A stretch of 36,408 nucleotides of DNA. Origin: Bacteroidota bacterium. Its GTDB lineage: Bacteria; Bacteroidota; Ignavibacteria; Kapaibacteriales; UBA2268. The stretch is from positions 1 to 36,408 of the forward strand of contig JAJRTW010000014.1 in the NCBI GenBank assembly GCA_024278075.1, given 5' to 3'. Both the position numbers and the translations under genes were made by a program. Below, in pieces: positions 25,671 through 33,325 of the stretch (positions are counted from its first letter, which is position 1; each line of letters begins with the position of its first letter). The notes under the pieces were generated by a model. That model saw nothing but the letters and a program-made list of their open reading frames with translations. It was not told where the DNA came from and did not search any database.

Positions 25671-25851
25671 CAGTTGTTACAACTTGCAATATAAAAACTG
25701 TTGTTATTAGTCAGTTGTAACAACTGACAGAACGTTTGAATCATAGAATGACGGAACATTTGAATTGTCTTTCCTGCGAAAGCAGGAATCCAGTGTCTCT
25801 ATGCTATTTGGTTGTATCAAGATAGATTCCGGCTCTTCGGCCGGAATGACA
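25671..25851. repeat. Composite palindromic repeat block between flgH and flgI
   Basis: In order: ttctgccagttgttacaact and the facing copy cagttgtaacaactgacaga (to about 25736), TTTCCTGCgaaaGCAGGAATCC (about 25770-25791), and GATTCCGGctcttcgGCCGGAATGAC (about 25825-25850). This is the same order as at 3730-3997 between nuoG and nuoH, with the 15-mer CCACGAGCTAAAGCA again at the left edge. The block sits in a 333-base gap inside the flagellar cluster. Confidence 0.8.
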
Positions 25852-25875
25852 AAGAACACTTAACACGACACGACC

Positions 25876-26481
25876 TTAAAACAGCATTCGCAGAAATTTG
25901 GTTATTAATCCCGGTTCCTGTATCTCTGTGATATTGCCTTCGCCTTCAATCGTCAATGTCAGATCCATAATATTATATGACAAAACCGAATTATCTGGCT
26001 GAATATCAACCACCCGGACAATTCCCGAAATCATTATTTTCTGCGTTTCGCCGTTAATTTTGGTAGTCCTCTCGCCCTTGATATTCAGGTTGCCATTATC
26101 CTCCACACTTTCGACCTTTGCTGATAATCTCGACCTAATCCTCTCGCTGCGTGAATTCTTCCCCCTTGCCCTAAAATCATTGCCACTGCCAATGCCGAGA
26201 TCTATCTTTGTCGGCCCGCTTTCAGAGCCAGTGCTCAGGTCAAATCCGGCATCTAAATCAGTTGAGCGTCCTTCGGTGGTTGAAGCGCTGTTGTCGGCTT
26301 TAGTATCTTCGATTATCAGCACCATAAGCGCATCGCCTTACTTAAATGCCTTCACATCCGAGAACAAGGAACGGGTATTGTTCTGGACGAACTGGGCGTT
26401 TAGATCATCAACAAAAAAACAATTCATACAGAATAATGCTATGATAATAAAGGCCAATATTTTCGCTTTCGATTTATTCAT
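25876..26481 (-). pseudogene. flgH: Flagellar L-ring protein FlgH, split by an in-frame TAA
   Basis: FlgH forms the outer-membrane L-ring. From the ATG at 26481 the frame reads a signal peptide (MNKSKAKILAFIIIALFCMN, ending near DDLNA), then TRSLFSDVKAFK, then TAA (26338-26340), then GDALMVLIIEDTKADNSAS in the same frame to the normal C-terminus (GIVRVVDIQPDNSVLSYNIM and GLITKFLRMLF). FlgH homologues continue straight through this point (SLFSD-x-K-A-x-x-x-GD-x-x-x-V-x-I). Including the stop position, the gene is about 201 codons, the usual length, so a single base change or assembly error explains it. A restart at ATG 26325 would lack the signal peptide. Unlike many FlgH proteins the leader lacks a clear lipobox before the predicted cut. 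Confidence 0.85.
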
Positions 26482-26557
26482 TTGATTCTCATATATTTCT
26501 TTTTTTCATTAAGTCATCCTAAATTTATTTCAGGATCCAAATACCGCAGCATTACAG

Positions 26558-26632
26558 GCTTATGGATTCTGAAACGAGTTCAGAATGACATTCTCACAAC
26601 TCAATCCCGACATTCTCACAACTCAATCCCGA
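26558..26632. repeat. REP-like hairpin followed by a 22-bp direct duplication
   Basis: GGATTCTGAAacgagTTCAGAATGAC occupies about 26563-26588. It is followed by the unit beginning cattctcacaactcaatccc at 26589 and again at 26611, a perfect 22-base tandem copy. Then come further short near-repeats (acctaatacc, acctgatacc). All lie in the 180-base gap between flgA and flgH. Confidence 0.85.
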
Positions 26633-26661
26633 CACCTAATACCTGATACCCAATACCTGAT

Positions 26662-27390
26662 TCATCTCCCCGCCACAGCAACACTGCCATCAATATTAAC
26701 AATGCCCTTCAGCACATTGCTGCCGCCGTCCCTCATAACTTTAATTTCATCGCCGATAGCTGCATCACTAAGCGCCGCACCGGAGGCTTTAATCCTGACA
26801 CTCGGCGTTTGCACAACTATAACAACCTTATCGCCGCGGCTGATTATTTTTTCACCTTCCAGCATATTCCTCTTAATCACCGCACCTTTCGAAATATGCG
26901 AGGCACTTTTGACTCCGGCAATTTCATTGAGTGTTGGGATTTCACTGGCCGATAAATCGGTAATATCCATTCTTGCCAATGAAATATCGGCAGATTCAAT
27001 CGTTGTCCCTTTTGCAATTCGTTTGGAAGCAGTTGGAACACGCCCGAAAATTTTTATCCTGTAGGCAATCGGCACCCTTTTGATAACCCTTCCATTATGC
27101 ATGAACTCAATATTAACCTTGCACAATCCCCTTAATAAAGATTTATTCGCCGTGCATCTTGCCGTGACGCCATCTTGCTCGAATTCCTGGTCGAACACCA
27201 CCTGCATGCATTCGGTTTCAATATCGCCGGCCACATTCTTAAGGATATAATTTTCACAAGCCGCTTCGAGCCTGCCACCCGGGAAAGTTGATTTCGCTTC
27301 GGACTCATAAGACAACAAAAGCAGAATCGCCGTAGACAATCCCGCCAAAGTTAATTCCCTCAATATGCCTTTGTGAATCCTAAACATCAT
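26662..27390 (-). CDS. flgA: Flagella basal body P-ring formation protein FlgA
   Basis: FlgA is a periplasmic chaperone needed for P-ring assembly by FlgI. The 242-aa protein has an N-terminal hydrophobic leader (about residues 10-28). The C-terminal SAF domain is clear: VPTASKRIAKGTTIESADIS, the I-P-T-L-N-E-I-A-G-V-K segment, RGDKVVIVVQTPSVRIKASG and the ending GDEIKVMRDGGSNVLKGIVNIDGSVAV, which matches the family's V-x-N-x-x-S-G-K-x-V-x-G-x-V pattern. Three bases separate it from flgG, so the two are surely co-transcribed. Confidence 0.93.
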   Translation of the reverse strand: MMFRIHKGILRELTLAGLSTAILLLLSYESEAKSTFPGGRLEAACENYILKNVAGDIETECMQVVFDQEFEQDGVTARCTANKSLLRGLCKVNIEFMHNGRVIKRVPIAYRIKIFGRVPTASKRIAKGTTIESADISLARMDITDLSASEIPTLNEIAGVKSASHISKGAVIKRNMLEGEKIISRGDKVVIVVQTPSVRIKASGAALSDAAIGDEIKVMRDGGSNVLKGIVNIDGSVAVAGR

Positions 27391-27393
27391 CGA

Positions 27394-28182
27394 TTACCTT
27401 TTCAAATTTACTGCCATTGCAAGCACATCGTCTGCGGTTTTTACTGCTTTGGAGTTCAGCTCATACGACCTTTGCGCCGTAATCATATTCACCATCTCGT
27501 CGACTATGTCCACATTTGATGCCTCGAGGTGCGACTGGTATAGCACGCCTGTGTTATTTTCTCCGGGTCGGTCAAATATTGCTCTTCCAGACCCGGGCGT
27601 CTCGACAAAAAGATTATCTCCAATCGACCTCAGTCCAGCGGGATTAACAAATCTTGCCAGTTCAATATTGCCCACCGCCTCTTCATCCACACTGCCTTCC
27701 CTTAGTATTTCAATTATGCCGTCTCTTTTTATCTTCACATCCATCACGTCATCGGCTATAGTAATTCCCGGGTCGAGAAAATATCCCTGCGAAGTCACTA
27801 TCAGGCCATTGCGGTCCAACTGAAACGAACCGTCGCGGGTATAGGCATAAGTATTATCAGGCCTTCGGACTATAAAGAATCCATCGCCGTTGATGGCAAT
27901 GTCTAAACGGTTGTTTGTTTGATGAATATCGCCCTGGCCAAAGATTTTAGTGGTGGCAACCAGCTCGGTGCCGGAACCAATCTGAACCTCGTTCAAAGGC
28001 TCAACGCCTGTGCGCGCCGTATTGCCGGCAGGACGCAGAGTTTCGTACAGAAGGTCTTGGAACTCCGGCCTGGTTTTCTTGAACCCCGTAGTGTTAACAT
28101 TAGCAAGATTATTCGATATGATCTCAATGTATCTTTGCTGGGCACTTAGCCCCGTGGATGCTGTCCTTAATGTTTTATCCAT
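27394..28182 (-). CDS. flgG: Flagellar basal-body distal rod protein FlgG
   Basis: FlgG builds the distal rod. The N-terminus LRTASTGLSAQQRYIEIISNNLANVNTTGFKK is the rod/hook axial signature. The family-specific features include QGDIHQTNNRLDIAINGDGFFIV, YTRDGSFQLDRNGLIVTSQGYFL and a C-terminus SNVDIVDEMVNMITAQRSYELNSKAVKTADDVLAMAVNLKR. The YELNSK phrase and 262-aa length separate FlgG from FlgF. An AAGGA lies eight bases before the ATG. Confidence 0.96.
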   Translation of the reverse strand: MDKTLRTASTGLSAQQRYIEIISNNLANVNTTGFKKTRPEFQDLLYETLRPAGNTARTGVEPLNEVQIGSGTELVATTKIFGQGDIHQTNNRLDIAINGDGFFIVRRPDNTYAYTRDGSFQLDRNGLIVTSQGYFLDPGITIADDVMDVKIKRDGIIEILREGSVDEEAVGNIELARFVNPAGLRSIGDNLFVETPGSGRAIFDRPGENNTGVLYQSHLEASNVDIVDEMVNMITAQRSYELNSKAVKTADDVLAMAVNLKR

Positions 28183-28277
28183 GGTACGTCCTTGTATTTA
28201 ATTACATCCCTGAATTATATGGATAAATGAGACTGTTATTAAGCATTATAATCAATCATTACAACTAATTATAATTA

Positions 28278-29057
28278 CTAATAATAACGTCCCATTCTTA
28301 TGCTGTCATCAAGTGTCGACTCGTTGGTTTTAATGACCTTGCTTCCTGCTTCGAACATCCGTTGTAGTTCAATCATAGAAACCATCTCCCTGATGATATC
28401 AACATTTGAGTTTTCAAGCCATCCTTGTTTAACTGTGATTTCCTCCAGCGGAACATATTCAATTTCAGTGTTTATTGTCGGAATAAACGAAGTTTTCGAT
28501 ACTCTTTGGAGGCTCTGGGGATTAATGGCCCTGCCTATCAAAAGATTGCCAATACTATAGTCATTAGCAAACACTTCGCCGCTTAGGTCAATCCTGATGT
28601 CGACCGATTTCGAATCCCCCGTTATCATGGGCCTCGACAAAAACTCGCCCTGAACATTTAATGGCCCGCCAATGCCCATAAGGGTTTTACCATCCATGGT
28701 AATTATAGTACCGTCTGCTGACATTCTAAATCTTCCGGATCTTGTATAGTACAATTTCCCTTCGTCGTCCTGAACGGCAAACAATCCATCGCCATCGATA
28801 GCAATATCCAGCGGGTTGTTGGTTTGGGTGAATGCACCGGCACTAAAATCAGTGTACGACCCGATCGGCGGATCGTTCTGCTCCACATCGCCCGGAACGT
28901 TATATAGGTTCGCCCGGGCATCAATTAAGTTCCTTTCGAACACCGACTGGCGCTTGAATCCGGCAGTGCCGGCATTTGCCATATTGTTCGCTATTACTTC
29001 GAGCCGTGTTTGCTGTGGCACCATTCCCATGGCCGCAGTATAGATTTCCTTAAGCAT
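28278..29057 (-). CDS. flgF: Flagellar basal-body rod protein FlgF
   Basis: FlgF is a proximal rod protein. The 259-aa product begins MLKEIYTAAMGMVPQQTRLE with the axial motif VIANNMANAGTAGFKRQ, continues with NPLDIAIDGDGLFAVQDDEG and YTRSGRFRMSADGTIITMDG, and ends with NVDIIREMVSMIELQRMFEAGSKVIKTNESTLDDSIRMGR, which suits FlgF better than FlgG. It overlaps the upstream gene by eight bases, and a GGGGAG Shine-Dalgarno lies in that gene's last codons, implying coupled translation. Confidence 0.9.
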   Translation of the reverse strand: MLKEIYTAAMGMVPQQTRLEVIANNMANAGTAGFKRQSVFERNLIDARANLYNVPGDVEQNDPPIGSYTDFSAGAFTQTNNPLDIAIDGDGLFAVQDDEGKLYYTRSGRFRMSADGTIITMDGKTLMGIGGPLNVQGEFLSRPMITGDSKSVDIRIDLSGEVFANDYSIGNLLIGRAINPQSLQRVSKTSFIPTINTEIEYVPLEEITVKQGWLENSNVDIIREMVSMIELQRMFEAGSKVIKTNESTLDDSIRMGRYY

Positions 29058-29382
29058 TTACTGCTCCCCGCACTTTCGTTTGATTTCCATTGACCCTGTA
29101 AATAAACGAAAGTATTTCGGCAACTGCGGCATTAAGCTCACCAGGAACGTTATCTAAGAAATCGAGATTTGACAGCTGAGTAAGCAATTCGAGATTTTGG
29201 TGAATCGGCACATCGTTTTGCATTGCAAGCTCGATTACCTTTTCAGCAGGCCCGCCCCTTGCAAAATATGTCGCCTGCCGAACGCCATCAATGTGATTAC
29301 CATGGCCCGGATTCGCATTCTGCTTAAAAGCGTTATACTGTACGGCAACTGTCTTTGTTATGTTTTTTGTTTGCATGTCCAT
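29050..29382 (-). CDS. FlhB C-terminal-like protein (FlhX/YlqH type)
   Basis: Full FlhB is the substrate-specificity switch of the flagellar export gate. This 110-aa protein has only the cytoplasmic-domain half: TVAVQYNAF, then a region ending PAEKVIELAMQNDVPIHQNLEL and IPGEL-like VPGELNAAVAEILSFIYRVN, which match the last 90 residues of FlhB. There are no membrane helices, and the autocleavage NPTH motif is absent (a chance NPGH occurs nearby). Such stand-alone copies are known in other flagellated bacteria and can partly replace the FlhB C-domain. It heads the cluster behind a sigma-54-like box. Confidence 0.8.
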   Translation of the reverse strand: MDMQTKNITKTVAVQYNAFKQNANPGHGNHIDGVRQATYFARGGPAEKVIELAMQNDVPIHQNLELLTQLSNLDFLDNVPGELNAAVAEILSFIYRVNGNQTKVRGAVNA

Positions 29383-29419
29383 TCTGCTAATCTGTTTTTT
29401 TTGTGTTTAGACACATTAA

Positions 29420-29435
29420 TACAATGTACGTGCCA
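29420..29435 (-). promoter_or_regulatory. Sigma-54-like promoter box ahead of the flagellar cluster
   Basis: The minus strand reads TGGCACGTACATTGTA. The consensus is TGGCACG-N4-TTGCW, so all of the -24 box and TTG of the -12 box match with correct spacing; the single departure is T for C at -12. Transcription would start near 29410, giving a leader of about 28 bases to the FlhB-like gene. Sigma-54 control of rod and hook genes is common, but no rpoN or activator is in this window. Confidence 0.55.
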
Positions 29436-29776
29436 TTAAAAAAACATGGTGATATATTTCAATTACCTCACAAGCCTATGTCCATATTAATCAAATAGTT
29501 ACAAAATTATGATTATTTAAGCAAATTAATTTGTCGTGATTTTACTCCCCCAAAACATGTGTATATTTATAGCCATTGGTGAATATTTATAGCCACTAAC
29601 TACGTTAGTTTTCACACTTCGTGTGTTTCCATTCTTTGTGATTTAATTCTTCGTGTGTTCTTAAAATTCGGTTATTGCCGCCATTCCAGCAACTACTAAG
29701 TAGCAGTGAAGCTCACGCAGGGATTCATTCCCCGTGTGTTTTTATTGTCCATGTTAATTCGTAATTTGTAATTTTT

Positions 29777-29800
29777 TATTTATTTATTTATTTATTTTTA
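29777..29800. repeat. (TTTA)n microsatellite upstream of the lipoprotein gene
   Basis: About six tetranucleotide units of ttatttatttatttatttat run into a short T-stretch, ending 23 bases before the ATG at 29823. A tetranucleotide tract between promoter and start could change spacing by slippage; phase variation is conjecture. Confidence 0.7.
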
Positions 29801-29822
29801 ATTAATTATTAATAAATTTATT

Positions 29823-30239
29823 ATGCTCAACAAACTCAAATACATAATATTCGTTGTCTTCGTTCTTTCCCACATCTCTTGCGGCAGCAGTGGCAATGGC
29901 ACAAAAAAGCAATCCGTTGATAAATTTTCCGGGACATGGAATTGGGTGCGAACCACCGGAGGTTTCGCTGGTGGAATTACCACCCCGGATTCGGCCGGCA
30001 AGAACATGCAATTAGTCTTCCCGGGCGATGGCATGGTTCAGCATATTGGGGATATGAATATTATTTTCTCTGGAACATACCAGCTTGCAACCGACAAGAC
30101 AATTTTCAGTTCCGGCTCGATACCCGTAATTATTATTGGGAAAATGACTTACTCTTATCTCTTTCCTGCTGAGAACATATTGATACTGTCTGAAAATGTT
30201 TATGACGGATTCACTCATGAGTATATAAAAGCGGAGTAA
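29823..30239 (+). CDS. Small lipoprotein with lipocalin-like fold
   Basis: The 138-aa protein has a lipoprotein signal (LKYIIFVVFVLSHISC, Cys at about residue 20) followed by a Gly/Ser spacer. The mature part begins FSGTWNWVRTTGGFAGGITT and continues DSAGKNMQLVFPGDG and FSGTYQL, with a strand-rich remainder. This layout (GTW-x-W-x-x-T-G-G, then a DG turn and a G-T-Y strand) is common in small Bacteroidota lipoproteins of a lipocalin-like beta-barrel type. The role is unknown. It stands alone on the + strand between the flagellar cluster and kbl. Confidence 0.8.
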   Translation: MLNKLKYIIFVVFVLSHISCGSSGNGTKKQSVDKFSGTWNWVRTTGGFAGGITTPDSAGKNMQLVFPGDGMVQHIGDMNIIFSGTYQLATDKTIFSSGSIPVIIIGKMTYSYLFPAENILILSENVYDGFTHEYIKAE

Positions 30240-30332
30240 ATTGTTACTGTTTCCATGTTGAATATATCAGCAGTGGCCGGTGAAACAGGAGATGAAGTTC
30301 TAAATTAATCTGGAATTAACTTAAGCAATACA

Positions 30333-30360
30333 TGGATTCGGAAATTAATTCGGAATGACA
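30333..30360. repeat. REP-like palindrome GGATTCGGAA..TTCGGAATGAC
   Basis: Variant of the GGATTCTGAA..TTCAGAATGAC family with matching base changes on both arms (CTGAA to CGGAA and TTCAG to TTCGG). Compensating change keeps the pairing, so the palindrome itself seems to be what is conserved. It lies in the 257-base gap before kbl. Confidence 0.75.
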
Positions 30361-30496
30361 AAGATGTTTAAAATGCACCTCAAGCATCCCCCCATATATA
30401 GGAAGATTTCAATATGTACATTTCCCAATATTTCGTAGTTTGGAAAATTGAAATAATAACATCTCACATTTTCTGATTACACCAACGGAGAATCAA

Positions 30497-31741
30497 ATGT
30501 ACGGCAATTTAAAAGACTTCCTTTCCAGCGAGCTTGAGCAACTTCGCCAGCAAAAATTATATAAACACGAAAGAATAATCGAAAGCCGGCAGGCAGCCGA
30601 AATCACAGTCGGCGGCAAGCGGGTGTTGAATTTTTGTGCCAATAATTACCTCGGCCTGTCATCCCACCCCGAGCTAATCCAAGCTGCCCACAAGGAAATT
30701 GACGCCCGCGGTTTTGGGCTGTCGTCGGTAAGGTTCATCTGCGGCACTCAGGACATCCACAAAACCCTGGAACGCAAGGTAAGCGAATTCCTCGGCACAG
30801 ATGACACCATCCTGTTCTGCTCCTGCTTCGACGCCAACGCAGCCGTATTCGAGCCATTGCTCGGCCCCGATGACGCCATTATCACCGACGCCCTGAACCA
30901 TGCTTCGATCATCGATGGTATCCGCCTGTGCAAGGCCCATCGCTGGATCTATAACCACGCCAATATGAGCAACACTGAAGAATTGGACCCCGCCACCGGC
31001 AAGACATTAAAAGGCCTGGAGCGCTGCCTGATTGAAGCCTGCGAAAAGAACTGCCGCTTTAAAATGATTGCAACCGATGGTGTGTTTTCTATGGATGGCG
31101 ATATTGCTAAACTCGATGAAATAGTCGTCCTGGCGGAGAAATACGATGCCCTCGTTATGGTCGACGACAGCCACTCTTCGGGTTTTATGGGCAAAACCGG
31201 ACGTGGCACTCACGAATACCGCGACGTTATGGGCAAAATTGATATTATCACTACTACCTTCGGCAAAGCCCTTGGCGGCGCTTCCGGCGGCTGCATCTCC
31301 GGCCATAAGGAAATTATCGAATGGATGAGAAATAAAGGCAGGCCTTACTTGTTCTCAAATTCTCTCCCGCCTTCGGTTGTTGGGGCCACCATTAAATGTA
31401 TCGATCTGCTGACCGAGTCGACTGCACTGCGCGATAAATTAGAAAAAAACACCCGCCGTTTCCGCAGCGAGATGACCGAAGCGGGCTTTGATATTATCCC
31501 GGGCGGCCACCCTATAGTACCCATGATGTTCGGCAAATATGACAATTGCTCGGCATTGGCCGTTGAATTCGCTAACCGTATGCTTGATGAAGGGATATAC
31601 GTAATCGCATTTTCATTCCCGGTGGTGCCGCGCGGCAAAGACCGCATCAGAGTCCAAATCTCGGCCGGGCATGATGACGGACATCTCGATAAAGCAATAG
31701 CAGCGTTCATTAAAGTCGGCAGGGAATTGAATATGATATGA
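30497..31741 (+). CDS. kbl: Glycine C-acetyltransferase (2-amino-3-ketobutyrate CoA ligase)
   Basis: This PLP enzyme splits 2-amino-3-oxobutyrate with CoA into glycine and acetyl-CoA, the second step of threonine breakdown. The 414-aa protein is slightly longer than usual (about 398). It shows NFCANNYLGLSSHPELIQAA, GFGLSSVRFICGTQDIHKTLE, the VMVDDSHSSGFMG segment with the PLP Asp and His, and the Schiff-base Lys in TTTFGKALGGASGG. GRPYLFSNSLPPSVVGA and FSFPVVPRGKDRIRVQISA are diagnostic for Kbl against related oxoamine synthases. A GGAG Shine-Dalgarno lies seven bases before the ATG. Threonine dehydrogenase is not adjacent. Confidence 0.96.
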   Translation: MYGNLKDFLSSELEQLRQQKLYKHERIIESRQAAEITVGGKRVLNFCANNYLGLSSHPELIQAAHKEIDARGFGLSSVRFICGTQDIHKTLERKVSEFLGTDDTILFCSCFDANAAVFEPLLGPDDAIITDALNHASIIDGIRLCKAHRWIYNHANMSNTEELDPATGKTLKGLERCLIEACEKNCRFKMIATDGVFSMDGDIAKLDEIVVLAEKYDALVMVDDSHSSGFMGKTGRGTHEYRDVMGKIDIITTTFGKALGGASGGCISGHKEIIEWMRNKGRPYLFSNSLPPSVVGATIKCIDLLTESTALRDKLEKNTRRFRSEMTEAGFDIIPGGHPIVPMMFGKYDNCSALAVEFANRMLDEGIYVIAFSFPVVPRGKDRIRVQISAGHDDGHLDKAIAAFIKVGRELNMI

Positions 31742-31751
31742 GGAATAGTTT

Positions 31752-31862
31752 GTCATTCTGAATTTGTTTCAGAATCTAAAATACTCCGACATTGATGAAG
31801 ACTTGCTTCGTTTATAGTATGCTCGCAAAAGAATAGATGCTGAAATAAATTCAGCATGACAT
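31752..31862. repeat. Two REP-like palindromes downstream of kbl
   Basis: CATTCTGAAtttgtTTCAGAATC (about 31752-31774) and GATGCTGAAataaaTTCAGCATGAC (about 31838-31860) belong to the family seen at 1304 and 26563. The second has matched changes in both arms. They may end the kbl transcript or fold in the kbl-acyl-CoA dehydrogenase gap; there is no T-run. Confidence 0.7.
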
Positions 31863-31972
31863 TGATGATAAATTATTCATATTTACACTCATCCGTGTAT
31901 TTTTTTTCGGAATATTAGACAAAAACATGTAAATTATATATTCATATAAACTGATTATACCAAAAGCTTATA

Positions 31973-33103
31973 ATGGATTTCCAACTAAACGAAACGCAAT
32001 TATTAATCCAACGCACATTCCGCGATTTCGTGGATAGGGAAGTTAAACCGCAAGCAGAAGCAATCGACGAAAATAAAGCGTTCCCCGCCGAACTGTTTAA
32101 GAAAGTGGGCGAATTGGGATTCTTCGGAATGCGCTACCCGGAAGCAGCGGGCGGCAGCGGCCTTGATATTATGTCCTATTGCATTGCCTGCACAGAGCTT
32201 GCACGCGGCTCTATGTCGTTGGCTGCGGCTTGCTGCATGCAATCTCTAATGGCAACATATTTCCTATACCGCTTTGGCAATGAGAACTTAAAGAAAGAGT
32301 ATTTCGACAAGGCACTGACGGGCGAGAAAATCGGCACCATCTGCATGACAGAGCCAAACGCCGGAAGCGACCTGATGGCAGTCACTTCCATTGTGCAAGT
32401 AAAAGACAATCACTTCGTATTGAACGGACAGAAAACATGGATTACATCGGCTCCGGTTGCCGATTTCTTCACAGTACTGGCCAAAACCGACACGAACGAG
32501 AAATTATCATTCTTCTTCGTGCCGGCTCGGTTCAAGGGTGTAAATGTTGGCAAAAGTATCGAAAAACTTGGTGTTCGTGGTTCGGTTACAAGCGAAGTAT
32601 CTTTTGAAAATGTTATAATTCCGAAGGACCACCTGCTGGGCGAAATTGGCAAAGGAACCGTAGGCCTGTTCGAGATATTGGCAGAAATCAGGGTGATGAC
32701 AGCGGCTTTGGCCCATGGCGTGGCTATTGCGGCGTTCGAGGATTCGCTGGAATATGCTAAAACCCGCACTCAATTCGGCAAGCCAATCGGGAAATTCCAG
32801 GCGATTAAAATGAAATTTGCCGATATGGCCACTCAGCTTGAAACCTCCAAGCAGATGATATATCATTGCGCCAGGCTCTGCGACCGGAAATTGCCGAGGG
32901 ACAAGGAAGCTGCTATGGCAAAATTATACGTCTCGGAGTGCGCCAATTCCATTTGCGACCAGGCATCGCGGATTATGGCATCTTACGGCTATGCAATGGA
33001 ATATCCGATTCAGAGGTATTTGCGGGATGCGAGGTTCACGCTTATCGGCGGTGGGACTAACGAACTTCTGAAAATCAATATCGCTAAAGAATACGGATTA
33101 TAA
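31973..33103 (+). CDS. Acyl-CoA dehydrogenase
   Basis: This FAD enzyme oxidises an acyl-CoA to the 2-enoyl-CoA and passes electrons to ETF. The 376-aa protein has the helical N-domain (NETQLLIQRTFRDFVDREVK), CMTEPNAGSDLMAV with the FAD-site T-E-P pattern, WITSAPVADFFTVLAKT, and the C-terminal helices LEYAKTRTQFGKPIGKFQAI and RYLRDARFTLIGGGTNELL. In short-chain enzymes the last motif is Y-E-G-T with the catalytic Glu; here it is G-G-G-T, as in a known subfamily in which the base lies elsewhere. Substrate cannot be told. It shares its strand with the following synthase and thiolase, but gaps exceed 200 bases. Confidence 0.93.
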   Translation: MDFQLNETQLLIQRTFRDFVDREVKPQAEAIDENKAFPAELFKKVGELGFFGMRYPEAAGGSGLDIMSYCIACTELARGSMSLAAACCMQSLMATYFLYRFGNENLKKEYFDKALTGEKIGTICMTEPNAGSDLMAVTSIVQVKDNHFVLNGQKTWITSAPVADFFTVLAKTDTNEKLSFFFVPARFKGVNVGKSIEKLGVRGSVTSEVSFENVIIPKDHLLGEIGKGTVGLFEILAEIRVMTAALAHGVAIAAFEDSLEYAKTRTQFGKPIGKFQAIKMKFADMATQLETSKQMIYHCARLCDRKLPRDKEAAMAKLYVSECANSICDQASRIMASYGYAMEYPIQRYLRDARFTLIGGGTNELLKINIAKEYGL

Positions 33104-33142
33104 GCAGATGGTTCGGGGTTTTATCTTTAGTGTTATGTCATG

Positions 33143-33286
33143 TGCCCTTCGACTCCGCTCAGGGTGATAAAATAAAAATAACGCTCAGGGTGATAAAATA
33201 AAAATAACGCTCAGGGTGATAAAATAAAAATACCGCCCTGGGTGATAAAATAAAAATACCGCCTGGGTGATAAATATCTGTCAGGG
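33143..33286. repeat. 26-bp tandem repeat grown from a REP-like hairpin arm
   Basis: The sequence starts with the hairpin cccttcgactccgctcaggg. Its right arm plus spacer, cgctcagggtgataaaataa then aaataa, then repeats every 26 bases from 33156: 33156, 33182, 33208, 33234 and 33260, the last two with changes (cgccctggg, cgcctggg) and the fifth cut short. A final tcagggtgac follows. The array fills the gap between the dehydrogenase and the synthase. Confidence 0.92.
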
Positions 33287-33325
33287 TGACTTGATTTCTT
33301 TGCATAAAATGGATTCGAATAAAAT

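Larger units (their letters stand above)
29383..29822. other. Divergent intergenic region upstream of the flagellar cluster
   Basis: This 440-base AT-rich gap separates the minus-strand flagellar cluster from a plus-strand lipoprotein. It contains the sigma-54-like box at 29420-29435, a direct repeat atatttatagcca (about 29561 and 29585), two cttcgtgtgtt boxes (about 29616 and 29652), and a (TTTA)n microsatellite at about 29775-29800 next to the lipoprotein start. No gene is seen on either strand. Confidence 0.6.

Noticed and set aside
26338-26340. TAA as a recoded sense codon across the genome
   Set aside because: TAA ends several other genes cleanly in this window (flgG, motA and others), so reassignment does not fit.
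31973-33103. Acyl-CoA dehydrogenase as inactive because GGGT replaces YEGT
   Set aside because: A G-G-G-T-S/N-E motif is common in an active subfamily with the catalytic Glu on another helix, so loss of activity cannot be claimed.
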